DNA of 64,000 nt from Sinomicrobium sp. (lineage in GTDB: Bacteria; Bacteroidota; Bacteroidia; Flavobacteriales; Flavobacteriaceae), in NCBI GenBank assembly GCA_029266035.1, contig JAJUFH010000001.1, positions 310,001-374,000 on the forward strand, read 5' to 3'. The stretch's first letter is position 1; each line of letters begins with the position of its first letter. Made by a program: the position numbers and the translations under genes. The notes under the pieces were generated by a model that was not told the DNA's origin, made no database searches, and worked only from the letters and a program-made list of their open reading frames with translations. Of the stretch, positions 36,466 through 45,760 are shown one piece after another.

Positions 36466-37275
36466 TTATTTTCCTCCGTTGTACCGGAGATCGGCAAGAC
36501 AATCAGAACATAGTGAAGGTATGCCTCCCCCCGGTAGTCCTCCTGAAAGGTTCCACCCCGACTCTACCTGATAGTACATCAGGCAATCTCGATCGGTACA
36601 GTGATGCCCATTGTTTTCATCCAAGTGATCACCTTGCATATCCGACCCCAAGTTGACCAAGCCCATCAAGTGGCCAAACTCGTGTTGTATCACTGTACCT
36701 TCAACAGTTGCCCGATCCAATGCGCTTCGCTTTGTAACCAGCTTTCTTATGGTTTCTGAATAGATTACACAGGAAGTATTCAAATAGGCCGTACCCAGCA
36801 CCACTCTATCATCTTTGCTCTTATCCGAATCCCTATCTGAAAAAAAGACAAATATGCTAATTTCACCCGTCTTGGTATTGGTATATCGGCTGCGGTATTT
36901 TTTTTCCAGTTCGTACACTTGCTCCAAGCTGTAATTTTCGCCTTCAGGAAGACTAATCGGATACTCCTCTACCACCACTCCCTCCGGTTTGTCCAGCCTT
37001 TCTTCCAAAAAATCTTTCAACTTATTCACAGCTGTAGCAGTGGGTTCGTAGCCTTGCACATAAACCATTTCCAATACGAGGCGTTTGTAGTTTTCAGAAG
37101 AGAGTAGGTCGGTCGCCGACTCGCCGGTTTCCAGTTTGTTTAGTGCACCATCTCTATTTCCTGGTTCAAATCGTTCAGGATTGTCGTCGGGAGCACAGCT
37201 CGCTATACTCCCAAAAACAAATCCCGATAAAAGAAAAGCGTATAAAAATCTCTTCACAAGCGTCTTGTATTCCAA
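36466..37275 (-). CDS. Archaemetzincin-like zinc metallopeptidase lipoprotein
   Basis: This 269-residue lipoprotein has a lipobox at SIASC (Cys27). Zinc-binding HEFGHLMG starts at His198 (Glu199, His202). The position of the usual third ligand is Asn208, but 17 residues later comes HHC (His224, His225, Cys226), followed by Cys231, Met233 (CLMYY) and a CxxC pair (Cys256, Cys259). This HC-x4-C-x-M...CxxC series is the archaemetzincin signature, with an insertion after HExxHxxG. It starts four bases after the pafA stop, so both genes share a transcript. The substrate is unknown. Confidence 0.8.
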   Translation of the reverse strand: MEYKTLVKRFLYAFLLSGFVFGSIASCAPDDNPERFEPGNRDGALNKLETGESATDLLSSENYKRLVLEMVYVQGYEPTATAVNKLKDFLEERLDKPEGVVVEEYPISLPEGENYSLEQVYELEKKYRSRYTNTKTGEISIFVFFSDRDSDKSKDDRVVLGTAYLNTSCVIYSETIRKLVTKRSALDRATVEGTVIQHEFGHLMGLVNLGSDMQGDHLDENNGHHCTDRDCLMYYQVESGWNLSGGLPGGGIPSLCSDCLADLRYNGGK

Positions 37276-37278
37276 TTG

Positions 37279-38928
37279 TTACTCATCTACCCCCAATGCT
37301 TGGTACACCGGTGTTCCAGTAGCTCCACTAGGGAAGGCTATACCGAGTAATGCCGATATGGTCGGTGCTGCATCGTTGATATGGGTTTCCTTTACAGTAC
37401 TCCCTTTCTGTATACCCTTGCCGTAAAAGAGCAAAGGAGTATGTGTGTCGTAATTGTAGGGCGAACCGTGAGTAGATCCTGTTTTGGGATAAGACACTAC
37501 TGCGGGAGACAGTACCAACAGCACATCTCCTGAGCGCTTCTGGTCGTAACCTCTTTGCAGGAGGGAAGCAAATCGCTCGGTAAATTCTCCTTCTACAAAG
37601 GCATAGGCAGGATAAGCCCGTTCTATGTCCTTGTACTGTATCGCTTCTTCAACCAAATCTTGCTGCATCTTTCTGAGATCCAAATTGTGCTCTTTGGCTA
37701 CCTTGTGATCGATAAATATTTGGTCGTTTGATATATTGGCGATAAGCCCGTCTACACCGTATTTTTCTTTGGTAAATTTTTTAATGTGCACGGTAAAATC
37801 CAACTCACTGAAATATCCCCCAGGAACATTGAGAGACTGCAGATATGCAGGCACCTGTACTCCAGCGTGATCGGCTGTCAGGAATACTGTATACTCTCCT
37901 TTTCCAATCTTTTCGTCTAAAGCATTGAGCATTCTTTCCAGATCTTGATCCAACCGAAGGTAAGTATCTTGTACCTCCTTGGAATCGACTCCAAAACGAT
38001 GTCCTACATAATCGGTAGCCGAGAAACTAACCGCTAAAAAGTCGGTAATCTCGTCTTGCCCTAGGTTTTCCCCGTCTATGGCTTCGAGGGCAAAATCGAG
38101 TGTTAGACTGTTGCCAAAAGGAACACTTTTGAGGATTTCATATCCTTTGTTGTTTTTCATCAGCTTTTTCAGGTCATGGGGAAAAACCGGAGATTTCTCT
38201 CCTTTGAAAGGGGCTTCATAGGGCGTGTCGTCTAGACCGCTTTCTACATAAGAGTTGATGTCGTAAAGGGGAGTCCACGGTTTGATATAACTCTTGGTTT
38301 TTCCCGAACGGTTGAATTTATCAACCCATTTCGGCAATTTGTCCATATAATAAGAGCTACTCACCCAGCGTCCTTCTTTTTGATCTCCTACAAACCAATA
38401 GGCAGCATTAGCAATATGACCAGCAGGAAGTACAGCCCCGCGATCTTTTAGAGATATTCCAATCACCTTTCCGCGCATTGCAGTGGCCAGTCTCAATTCG
38501 TCGGTTATTGTAGTAGTCTTGAGTCGGTGAGGCGACATTCTCCCTGCATCTGAATCTATCCCTATAGGTTGCTGACTCTCATCACCGGCGCAGTACACCA
38601 TTTTGTCTAGCTCCTTGTCGTACCAATCATTGCTAATAATGCCGTGTACTCCGGGAGTACTTCCCGTATATACTGAAGCATGACCAGGTCCCGTTTTTGT
38701 AGGTGCATAGGGATAGTGATTGTTCCTACAGTTAAATCCGTCGTTTACGAGTCTCTTAAATCCGCCATCGCCATACCGATCCCAAAATCGGGTTATATAG
38801 TCGTATCTCATTTGGTCGACCACTATTCCCACTACGAGTTTAGGTCTGGAAAACGGCACGTCATCTGACTGGGCTTTCAAGCTGATTACTGTCAGCATAC
38901 ACAGCACTGCAGTAGTGATTTTTTTCAT
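37279..38928 (-). CDS. pafA: Alkaline phosphatase PafA
   Basis: This 549-residue exported phosphatase belongs to the type I phosphodiesterase/nucleotide pyrophosphatase superfamily. The signal peptide ends near SLKAQ. Residues match the E. meningoseptica enzyme: Asp38 (VVDQM), nucleophile Thr79 (PTKTGPGHAS), Asn100 (SNDWYD), Lys161/Arg163 (LKDRG, shifted by one), and later ADHAGVQ and STHGSPYNYDTHTPL for zinc binding. It releases phosphate from organic phosphates in the periplasm. Only three bases separate it from the downstream metallopeptidase gene. Confidence 0.94.
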   Translation of the reverse strand: MKKITTAVLCMLTVISLKAQSDDVPFSRPKLVVGIVVDQMRYDYITRFWDRYGDGGFKRLVNDGFNCRNNHYPYAPTKTGPGHASVYTGSTPGVHGIISNDWYDKELDKMVYCAGDESQQPIGIDSDAGRMSPHRLKTTTITDELRLATAMRGKVIGISLKDRGAVLPAGHIANAAYWFVGDQKEGRWVSSSYYMDKLPKWVDKFNRSGKTKSYIKPWTPLYDINSYVESGLDDTPYEAPFKGEKSPVFPHDLKKLMKNNKGYEILKSVPFGNSLTLDFALEAIDGENLGQDEITDFLAVSFSATDYVGHRFGVDSKEVQDTYLRLDQDLERMLNALDEKIGKGEYTVFLTADHAGVQVPAYLQSLNVPGGYFSELDFTVHIKKFTKEKYGVDGLIANISNDQIFIDHKVAKEHNLDLRKMQQDLVEEAIQYKDIERAYPAYAFVEGEFTERFASLLQRGYDQKRSGDVLLVLSPAVVSYPKTGSTHGSPYNYDTHTPLLFYGKGIQKGSTVKETHINDAAPTISALLGIAFPSGATGTPVYQALGVDE

Positions 38929-39140
38929 ATCGTATAAACTTTAGTGAAGTAAAAGTAAAAAGTTCTGACCAAAATGCCATTTATTACTCGATATTTAACG
39001 ATATAATACAGTAAGGAAAGGCAAAATGACGATGTGATCAAGTGAAGGACTGTATTTAAGGACACGCCTATGATCGAAAAGCTACCCAGTTGTGGTTCGT
39101 TCTCGTTTTATTCGGTAAAATATTGAATTAAAATCTTGAA

Positions 39141-39173
39141 TTGTTATTATTTTTGGCATAGTTACTATCTTTA
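39141..39173 (+). promoter_or_regulatory. Possible promoter of the MlaEF-type operon
   Basis: TTG at 39141 and TATCTTTA at 39166 (one mismatch to TAnnTTTG) are 22 bases apart, within the Bacteroidota spacing. The implied start is only a few bases before the ATG at 39179, giving a very short leader. Confidence 0.45.
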
Positions 39174-39178
39174 CCCTC

Positions 39179-39919
39179 ATGAAATATATAGAAGCCATTG
39201 GCAAGTATTTTTTAATGATTAAGGAGGTATTTAGCAGGCCTACCAAATGGTCGATCATGAAAAATCTCATCCTAAAAGAGATAGACGACCTAGTTTTTGG
39301 CTCGCTCGGGATACTGATATTTATATCGTTTTTTGTAGGAGGTGTAGTAGCAATACAAACCGCCTTGAATATGGATTCTCCCTTGCTTCCAAAAAACCTG
39401 ATTGGATTTGCTACCCGTCAGTCGGTGATCCTCGAATTTGCTCCTACTTTTACCTCTATCATCATGGCCGGTAAGGTGGGGTCTTATATCACATCGAGTA
39501 TCGGCACAATGAGAGTCACCGAACAGATAGACGCTCTAGAAGTTATGGGGGTCAACGCCCTTAACTATCTGGTGTTTCCAAAAATCATTGCCATGCTGTT
39601 TTATCCTTTTGCGATTTCCATCTCCATGTTCCTCGGAATACTGGGCGGCTGGGCCGGCAGTGTATTGGGCGGTTTTACCACCAGCGCCGAGTTTACCGAA
39701 GGTTTGCAGATAGGATTTCTGCCCTTTCACGTCTTCTATTCGTTTACCAAGACCTTTATCTTTGCCTTTGTCCTCGCCACCATTCCTTCTTATCACGGAT
39801 TTTACATGAGGGGTGGCGCATTGGAAGTGGGCAAAGCTAGCACTACCTCGTTTGTATGGACCAGCGTGGTTATCATCATCCTCAATTATATCATCACACA
39901 AATGTTACTCGGCAAATGA
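39179..39919 (+). CDS. ABC transporter permease, MlaE family
   Basis: This 246-residue inner-membrane permease has about five to six helices. MlaE-type motifs: LPKNLIGFATRQSVILEFAPTFTSIIMAGKVGS, ITSSIGTMRVTEQIDALEVMGVNALNYLVFPK. The MlaFEDB-type system moves phospholipids between the membranes. The ATPase gene overlaps its stop (ATGA), so the pair is translationally coupled. The substrate-binding MlaD/MCE gene is not in the window. Confidence 0.93.
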   Translation: MKYIEAIGKYFLMIKEVFSRPTKWSIMKNLILKEIDDLVFGSLGILIFISFFVGGVVAIQTALNMDSPLLPKNLIGFATRQSVILEFAPTFTSIIMAGKVGSYITSSIGTMRVTEQIDALEVMGVNALNYLVFPKIIAMLFYPFAISISMFLGILGGWAGSVLGGFTTSAEFTEGLQIGFLPFHVFYSFTKTFIFAFVLATIPSYHGFYMRGGALEVGKASTTSFVWTSVVIIILNYIITQMLLGK

Positions 39920-40683
39920 TCGTTGTAGAAGACTTACATAAATCTTTTGATGGCACCCCTATTCTCAAAGGAATATCCACAGTATTTGAAAAGGGAAAGA
40001 CCAACCTCATCATCGGGCAGAGTGGCTCGGGTAAGACGGTTTTTCTGAAATCACTACTGGGGCTATTTACTCCAGAGCAAGGTGCTATCAGTTACGACGG
40101 TGTTTCATATGGGGAGATGGACGACGAACAGCAGAGAAAATTACGTCAGGAAATGGGCATGGTTTTTCAAGGCAGTGCACTGTTCGATTCGATGACTGTA
40201 GAGGAAAATGTTATGTTTCCACTAAAAATGTTTACCAATAACTCGAAAAGAGAAATGAGAGATCGTGTAGATGTTGTTTTGAAAAGGGTAAACCTAGTTG
40301 ATGCGCATAAAAAATTTCCCTCTGAAATTTCGGGAGGTATGCAGAAAAGGGTAGCTATTGCCCGCGCCATTGTCAACAACCCGAAATATCTTTTCTGCGA
40401 CGAGCCAAACTCAGGACTGGACCCCAGGACCTCTATTGTAATTGACAATCTCGTACAGGAAATCACTCAGGAATACGACATTACCACCGTGATAAACACC
40501 CACGATATGAATTCGGTGATGGAGATAGGTCAGAAAATCGTATTCCTCAAAGATGGTTACAAGGCCTGGGAAGGCAGCAATAAAGAAATTTTCCGCACCG
40601 ACAACGAAGCGGTAACCAATTTTGTCTATTCGTCTGAGCTCTTTAAAAAGGTAAGGCAAATGTATCAGGAGGAGAAGAATTAG
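39916..40683 (+). CDS. ABC transporter ATP-binding protein, MlaF-like
   Basis: The protein has 255 residues, starting at the ATG that overlaps the permease stop. Walker A is GQSGSGKT, the Q-loop MVFQGSALFDSMTVEENV, the signature SGGMQKRVAIARAI, Walker B YLFCDEPNSGLDP and the switch His is in INTHDM. The PNSGLDP and SALFDSMTVEENV forms are typical of the Mla/toluene-tolerance lineage. It energises the permease encoded just upstream. Confidence 0.94.
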   Translation: MIVVEDLHKSFDGTPILKGISTVFEKGKTNLIIGQSGSGKTVFLKSLLGLFTPEQGAISYDGVSYGEMDDEQQRKLRQEMGMVFQGSALFDSMTVEENVMFPLKMFTNNSKREMRDRVDVVLKRVNLVDAHKKFPSEISGGMQKRVAIARAIVNNPKYLFCDEPNSGLDPRTSIVIDNLVQEITQEYDITTVINTHDMNSVMEIGQKIVFLKDGYKAWEGSNKEIFRTDNEAVTNFVYSSELFKKVRQMYQEEKN

Positions 40684-40698
40684 CCTGTAGAAAAAAAT

Positions 40699-42168
40699 CT
40701 AATTGAGTTCTTTTATTTCCAGTTTGTCGTTAGCTGTTTTCAGTACCAGCCATTTTTTCAGTTTGTCCAATTCTTTTTCTCGCTGTGCCGGGGATATATC
40801 TTTCTTCCAACTGACGCTAAAGGCGGGAATAGTGTCTGTTTTGGAAAAATCCGTTCGTATTTCGTTTGAAAAACCAAAAAATTCTACTCCCTCATACAAT
40901 ACTTTTACCTCCTCACTAAGGGTGATAAAATTGATATTATAAGTCAATTTTTGCAAGCGTTCTACTTCAGTTTCGAGCAGGCGTATCTTGGTTTCATTAT
41001 TGACGAGTTCTCTTTTGCTGGATTCGTACAGTTCTTGTACGTAGTTGTATTTCCGTTCTGAATCACTTTGCCCTCCTTGTACAATATGCAGTTTTGCATC
41101 CCTAAGCACGGGATATTCCGATTCTTTCTGGTTCTTCCAAGTGTCGATCACATTTTTCGGAATGACTTCATCACCCATAAAGACCAATTCTATACTGGAA
41201 TTTCCGTCTTCGTTGTAATTTACCTCCGAAAGGTTTTCTATAAACATCCCCCCTTTTGAAAACTGATACGGAGCCACGACCGTGTGTATGAATTTGCGTG
41301 CATCATTCCTAAACCTGGACTCCTTCCACACCTTAAAAAAGGTATATCCCGCAGGAATCATGACGATGATAGCAATAAGAGAAGCTATTCTAGAGATCAT
41401 TCTCCTCCGAGCCGAATTGACATATCTCACCATCGGAAACCTAAGTATTTTAAGTACCAGAAACGTAGCCAATCCTATAAAAATGGTATTGATAAGAAAG
41501 AGATATAGAGCTCCACTGGCATAATCCCAATTGCCTATAGCCAGACCAAAGCCTACGGTACAAAGCGGAGGCATCAGAGCCGTAGCAATAGCCACTCCGA
41601 ATATCACACTGGCTATAGTTCCCCTTTTCGCCCTTGCAATCACCAATGCAAGTCCGCCAAAAAATGCGATAAGCACATCGCGTATGTCTGGTGCTGTACG
41701 AGCCAACAATTCGGAAGATTCGTCCCTAAGGGGGAAAAATCGAAAAAACAAAAAGGCCGTAAGAATGCTGAGCCCCACCATTACCAGAAAGTTCTTTATC
41801 GACCTGCGCAAGGTATCTACATCATTGATAGCGATAGACATTCCCATACCTAAGATAGGTCCCATAAGTGGAGATATCAACATCGCTCCGATAACGACTG
41901 CGGATGAGTTGGCATTAAGACCGACGGATGCGATAAATATGGAACATATCAGAATCCAAGAATTGTGCCCTTTTATTGGAATATCCTCTTTGATGTGCTG
42001 AATGGTCGTTTCCTGATCGGTATTCGACCTGATATCGAGGAGTTCGCCAAAAAACACTTTCAGACTGTCTAAAAGTCCCGAAAAATCCCTTTTTACTTTC
42101 TCTTTACTATTCTTAGCTGCGCCGTCATCGGCTTCAGTTTGTCCGGACTGCTTTGGCTGTTCTTCCAT
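40699..42168 (-). CDS. DUF389 family integral membrane protein
   Basis: The protein has 489 residues. A soluble acidic N-terminus (about 1-70) is followed by a membrane core with about six helices: WILICSIFIASVGLNANSSAVVIGAMLISPLMGPILGMG, FLVMVGLSILTAFLFFRFFPL, ALVIARAKRGTIASVIFGVAIATALMPPLCTVGFGLAIG. A soluble C-terminal half with a coiled-coil-like region (KRELVNNETKIRLLETEVERLQKL) ends the protein. DUF389 proteins have no assigned activity. The gene converges with mlaF. Confidence 0.9.
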   Translation of the reverse strand: MEEQPKQSGQTEADDGAAKNSKEKVKRDFSGLLDSLKVFFGELLDIRSNTDQETTIQHIKEDIPIKGHNSWILICSIFIASVGLNANSSAVVIGAMLISPLMGPILGMGMSIAINDVDTLRRSIKNFLVMVGLSILTAFLFFRFFPLRDESSELLARTAPDIRDVLIAFFGGLALVIARAKRGTIASVIFGVAIATALMPPLCTVGFGLAIGNWDYASGALYLFLINTIFIGLATFLVLKILRFPMVRYVNSARRRMISRIASLIAIIVMIPAGYTFFKVWKESRFRNDARKFIHTVVAPYQFSKGGMFIENLSEVNYNEDGNSSIELVFMGDEVIPKNVIDTWKNQKESEYPVLRDAKLHIVQGGQSDSERKYNYVQELYESSKRELVNNETKIRLLETEVERLQKLTYNINFITLSEEVKVLYEGVEFFGFSNEIRTDFSKTDTIPAFSVSWKKDISPAQREKELDKLKKWLVLKTANDKLEIKELN

Positions 42169-42174
42169 CCCTTT

Positions 42175-43260
42175 CTAGATTAATTCTTCTCCAAACTTCT
42201 CTTTTACACTCAAGAGAACTTCTTTGATATCCTGTTCTTTTTGCTTGGGATAGATAAGCAACACTTTCTTTTTTTCTACTATAATAAAATCGTCCAATCC
42301 ATCTACTACAACCAGTTTTTTTCCGGTTGTGCGTATCATATTATTTTCTGCATTCAGTGTCAATGTACGCGCATTGATTACGGCGTTACCGTCTTCGTCT
42401 TTAGGAAGTTTGTCGTAAAGCGACCCCCATGTCCCGAGATCGTTCCAATCGAAGCTTGCTGGCAATACATGTATATGGTTTGACCGCTCCAGAATGGCGT
42501 AATCTATTGATATGTTTTCTGCCTTAGCGTAGTTTTTATTGATAAATCTTCGCTCTGCCAGCGTATTGTATCGGGGTATACCCTTGGAAAACAAGGCGTA
42601 CATGTCTGGCTGAAATTCTTTAAATGCCTGCAATATACTATTTACGCTCCACACAAATATCCCCGCATTCCATAGGTAATTTCCTTCTTTCACAAACCTT
42701 CTCGCCACTTCGTACGAGGGTTTTTCCGTAAAATCAGAAACCTTTTTTATCTCTTCGTCTCCCCCCTCGTGTATATCGTACTTTATATAGCCATAGCCCG
42801 TATTTGGAAAAGAGGGTTTGATACCCAATGTCATCAGAATATCTCTTTCCTTACAAGCCTCGAAGCATCGCTTTACATCGTCGGCAAAGCGATCTTCCTG
42901 TTCAATCCAATGGTCGCTGGGCGCAACCAAAACTACTGCATTAGGGTTTTCTTTCTGTACTTTCATAGAAGCGTAGAGAATGCAGGGAGCGGTATTTCTC
43001 ATCGCTGGCTCCAACAACAATTGTCCGGGGTTGGCCTTGGGTAATTGATCTAAGACCAAATCCTTATACCGCTCATTTGTAAGTATCAGTATATTCTCCT
43101 CAGGAATAATGCGGCTAAGTCTCCTGAAAGTAGTCTGTATCAAGGTCTCTCCCGTTCCCAACATATCGTGGAATTGCTTGGGGAATTCCGTTGTACTCAC
43201 TGGCCAGAAACGCGAGCCGACACCTCCGGCCATCAATATGGCGTAATAATTCTTACTCAA
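42175..43260 (-). CDS. Mannose-1-phosphate guanylyltransferase
   Basis: This is a 361-residue nucleotidyltransferase. The TTG at 43260 gives SKNYYAILMAGGVGSRFWPVST at the N-terminus, the standard family start; a second TTG at 43302 would add 14 residues and directly abut the sprT stop. Motifs: GGVGSRFWP (nucleotide binding), VLVAPSDHWI, FTEKPSYEVA (sugar binding), WNAGIFVW. It makes GDP-mannose from GTP and mannose-1-phosphate for glycan synthesis. There is no second isomerase domain, so it is monofunctional. Confidence 0.92.
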   Translation of the reverse strand: MSKNYYAILMAGGVGSRFWPVSTTEFPKQFHDMLGTGETLIQTTFRRLSRIIPEENILILTNERYKDLVLDQLPKANPGQLLLEPAMRNTAPCILYASMKVQKENPNAVVLVAPSDHWIEQEDRFADDVKRCFEACKERDILMTLGIKPSFPNTGYGYIKYDIHEGGDEEIKKVSDFTEKPSYEVARRFVKEGNYLWNAGIFVWSVNSILQAFKEFQPDMYALFSKGIPRYNTLAERRFINKNYAKAENISIDYAILERSNHIHVLPASFDWNDLGTWGSLYDKLPKDEDGNAVINARTLTLNAENNMIRTTGKKLVVVDGLDDFIIVEKKKVLLIYPKQKEQDIKEVLLSVKEKFGEELI

Positions 43261-43304
43261 TATCGTCAGTTTTAAATCCCGTCTTCTGTGGTTCTCACTC
43301 AAAC

Positions 43305-43904
43305 TCAGCCCGGGATCAGTTCTACTTCAGCATTCGGGTTAAAGAGGTACACTCTTCCCGAGGCCACTTCTACACATTCGTACCGCTTTATCTTTCGGTT
43401 TCCTTTTCTAAAAATTCGCCCATTGTATATGCGAAACAGGCTTCCGTGAGGAAGTTCAAATATAAAGTTTTTATCGTTATCAGGGTCGTACTGTTTTAGC
43501 GCCAACGAAAGGACGGCATCGGTATCGCTACTTGCTTTTGGGTTGCGAAAATGACGAGCCAGAAGCGGCAATAACTCATCCGGAAAAACCGCCGGGTTGA
43601 TAAAAGGCAGCATCAACTTCTGAAACACCCGCTTCCATTCGTTCCCATGTGGTTTTATAGTACTGCCAAATTCTTTAAACGCCACCAAATGCGCTATTTC
43701 GTGAATGAGGGTGATAAGAAAACGATATTTGTTGAGACTGGCATTTACAGTGATCTGATGCCCTCCTCCGGATAGCCGTCTGTAATCGCCGTGTCTACTA
43801 ACCCTTTCATTGACGATCTTTAAGTACACTCCGTGATACTTTATAAGCTCAAAACAAGGTGTTACGGCACGATCGGGAATATATTTACCGAGTATGTCTT
43901 TCAA
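43305..43904 (-). CDS. SprT-like zinc-binding protein
   Basis: This 199-residue protein has the metallopeptidase motif HEIAHLVAF and an additional His in KPHGNEWKRVF, as in SprT/Spartan-type domains. The C-terminal part contains charged beta segments (YNGRIFRKGNRKIKRYECVEVASGRVYLFNP). Bacterial SprT proteins have little functional data. It is directly upstream of the guanylyltransferase gene with a gap of two bases or so, depending on the start used there. Confidence 0.88.
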   Translation of the reverse strand: MKDILGKYIPDRAVTPCFELIKYHGVYLKIVNERVSRHGDYRRLSGGGHQITVNASLNKYRFLITLIHEIAHLVAFKEFGSTIKPHGNEWKRVFQKLMLPFINPAVFPDELLPLLARHFRNPKASSDTDAVLSLALKQYDPDNDKNFIFELPHGSLFRIYNGRIFRKGNRKIKRYECVEVASGRVYLFNPNAEVELIPG

Positions 43905-43962
43905 TGCTCACCGTTTTATGATATGAAATGCTTTCAATATCGCTATTTCAATACTTTGTTCG

Positions 43963-44646
43963 CTAGGGCGTAGTACTGGAAACCTGTAAGAGCTTGCCGT
44001 TGTAGTACGCATTGCCTTTTAATGCAAAATCAAATATATACGCTGCCATCTCTGTGGGCGACAGGGGTGCTTTGTATCCCGGAAAGGCCTCTTCCAGCAT
44101 TTCAGTCTGTACTGCCCCCAAGGCCAGCACGTTGAAAGATGGTCCCGTTTCTTTGTACTCTTCAGCCAACAACTCGGTAAGAGTTATCACAGCTGCTTTG
44201 GCCGAGCTGTATGCTGCAAGTCCGGGAAATTTAACACTGCCCTGCACGCCTCCCATACTACTGATGTTTACTATGTGTCCTTCTGAAGCCATAAAGGGCA
44301 ACACCTTTTGTATCATAGTGGCTACCCCAAAGACATTGACGCTGTACACCGCTTCAAACTCTTCGCGAGAGATAGTCGCAAAAGGCTTGTTTACCAGTTT
44401 TCCGGCATTGTTGATTAGAATATCTACCCGACCGTTCCACGATTCGGCGATATGCGATTCAAGCTTTCCAAAATCGACTGCTGACGAAAGGTCGAAGCTA
44501 AAGGCAGTAATATTCGAATGTTTTAAAGCCCTAATCGGCTCGCTATTCCTGGAGAGCGCAAGTACCTTATGCCCTGCTTCGGCAAAGTTTTTGGCAAGTT
44601 CAAGACCTATTCCTCTACTCGTTCCGGTAATAATGACGTTTTTCAC
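43963..44646 (-). CDS. SDR family oxidoreductase
   Basis: The protein has 227 residues and a Rossmann fold with the NAD(P) motif GTSRGIGLELA at about 8-18, INNAGK at about 78-83 and the active-site SS and YSSAK (Tyr and Lys). This is a classical short-chain dehydrogenase/reductase; the substrate is unknown. It lies 33 bases upstream (transcriptionally downstream) of the M28 peptidase gene and is not obviously linked to it. Confidence 0.92.
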   Translation of the reverse strand: MKNVIITGTSRGIGLELAKNFAEAGHKVLALSRNSEPIRALKHSNITAFSFDLSSAVDFGKLESHIAESWNGRVDILINNAGKLVNKPFATISREEFEAVYSVNVFGVATMIQKVLPFMASEGHIVNISSMGGVQGSVKFPGLAAYSSAKAAVITLTELLAEEYKETGPSFNVLALGAVQTEMLEEAFPGYKAPLSPTEMAAYIFDFALKGNAYYNGKLLQVSSTTP

Positions 44647-44678
44647 CTGAGTAAATTTGATTAAAACTATTTATTGCC

Positions 44679-45635
44679 CTATTCTCCTGTGAGCACAATC
44701 TCTTGTGAGGAGGCATTAGCCATTTTTTCTAAAACCGGAATCACATCACTGATAAAAGCTGTCATATGGTCTACATCCATTAAAGCGAACTCATCTCCAA
44801 CCTTGTGATAGTGTTCAAAATTAGTAAAATCGAAAGTACACAGGGTTTGTGAAGGCACATTGAATTCCAGAAAAAACGGATAATTGTCCGACCGCTTAAA
44901 CAATTGAAATTCCTTTGCTCGCTCTAAGAAACCTACCAGTTCTTTTCCCGCGTACTCATTGATCTTTGCAGCCATATTGCTCTCCTTATAACCTGTGATA
45001 TAAGCCGTGTAATCGGCTGTCATGGGCACTCCTATCATTTCGAGATTAACCATAGTATACAGCTTTAGCTTTTCTTTTCGCAATTCTCTAGCGAGGTGAC
45101 GTGAGCCGAGTAGCCCCTTCTCTTCGGCGGAGAACAGCACAAACATCAGGCTTCTCTTATTAGTTTTGTGTTCTCCGAAATATTTGGCCAGTTCCAACAC
45201 TCCGGTGGTGCCTGAAGCATTGTCGTTGGCTCCGTTGGCGATAAAATCGCCTCCTTCACCTTCGGCCAGCATCCCAACGTGATCGTAATGAGCGCCTATG
45301 ATGATATATTCATCTTTTAATTCGGGATCGTTACCTTCGAGATAGCCCACTATATTGTAGGCTGGTTTCTCAAAATTGTCGAGCGTATCCCGATAACTGT
45401 CATAATAAGGCTTTATTCCGTGCTCAGAAAACACTCCTTCTATAAACTGCGCCGCCTTTTCAATTCCCGGACTTCCCGTATCTCGCCCTTGTAATTCGTC
45501 GGACGCCAAATACTCCAAAGTTGCCCTGACATCATCGGCTTTTACTTTATAGCCTTCAACGGTTTGTGTGGCCTGTGCGTTTAATCCGGCAATCACACTG
45601 CAGCATAAGGCAGCGGAATAAAAATATTTTTTCAT
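44679..45635 (-). CDS. M28 family zinc aminopeptidase, secreted
   Basis: The protein has 318 residues with a signal peptide ending near GLNAQ. M28 motifs: GAHYDHVG (zinc His and Asp), GANDNASGTTGVLELA (bridging Asp), FSAEEKGLLGS (catalytic Glu-Glu), VNLEMIG (Glu where Asp is more common) and FEHYHKVGDE (last His). It probably trims peptides in the periplasm or outside the cell. A terminator separates it from the upstream pyruvate dehydrogenase genes. Confidence 0.9.
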   Translation of the reverse strand: MKKYFYSAALCCSVIAGLNAQATQTVEGYKVKADDVRATLEYLASDELQGRDTGSPGIEKAAQFIEGVFSEHGIKPYYDSYRDTLDNFEKPAYNIVGYLEGNDPELKDEYIIIGAHYDHVGMLAEGEGGDFIANGANDNASGTTGVLELAKYFGEHKTNKRSLMFVLFSAEEKGLLGSRHLARELRKEKLKLYTMVNLEMIGVPMTADYTAYITGYKESNMAAKINEYAGKELVGFLERAKEFQLFKRSDNYPFFLEFNVPSQTLCTFDFTNFEHYHKVGDEFALMDVDHMTAFISDVIPVLEKMANASSQEIVLTGE

Positions 45636-45693
45636 ATGCTAAATCATTTTGCCCCTTGTAGATAGTTACAAAGAATTCACTCGCTAAAATATA

Positions 45694-45731
45694 CAAAAAA
45701 ACCCGTTTCCGTATGTAAAACGGGAAACGGG
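45694..45731 (-). terminator. Terminator after the pyruvate dehydrogenase E2 gene
   Basis: On the minus strand CCCGTTTCC and GGAAACGGG form a 9-base stem and run into TTTTTTTG. It lies 30 bases after the E2 stop codon. Confidence 0.88.
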
Positions 45732-45760
45732 ATCCTTTAATTTATGTTAATTTCCGCTTG

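Noticed and set aside
41531-42001. 156-codon plus-strand frame opposite DUF389
   Set aside because: Shadow of a membrane-protein gene; the opposite strand of hydrophobic codons often stays open.
44012-44650. 212-codon plus-strand frame opposite the SDR gene
   Set aside because: It is fully antisense to a clear SDR with intact Rossmann and YxxxK motifs; the translation is Ser/Ala-rich and has no domain.
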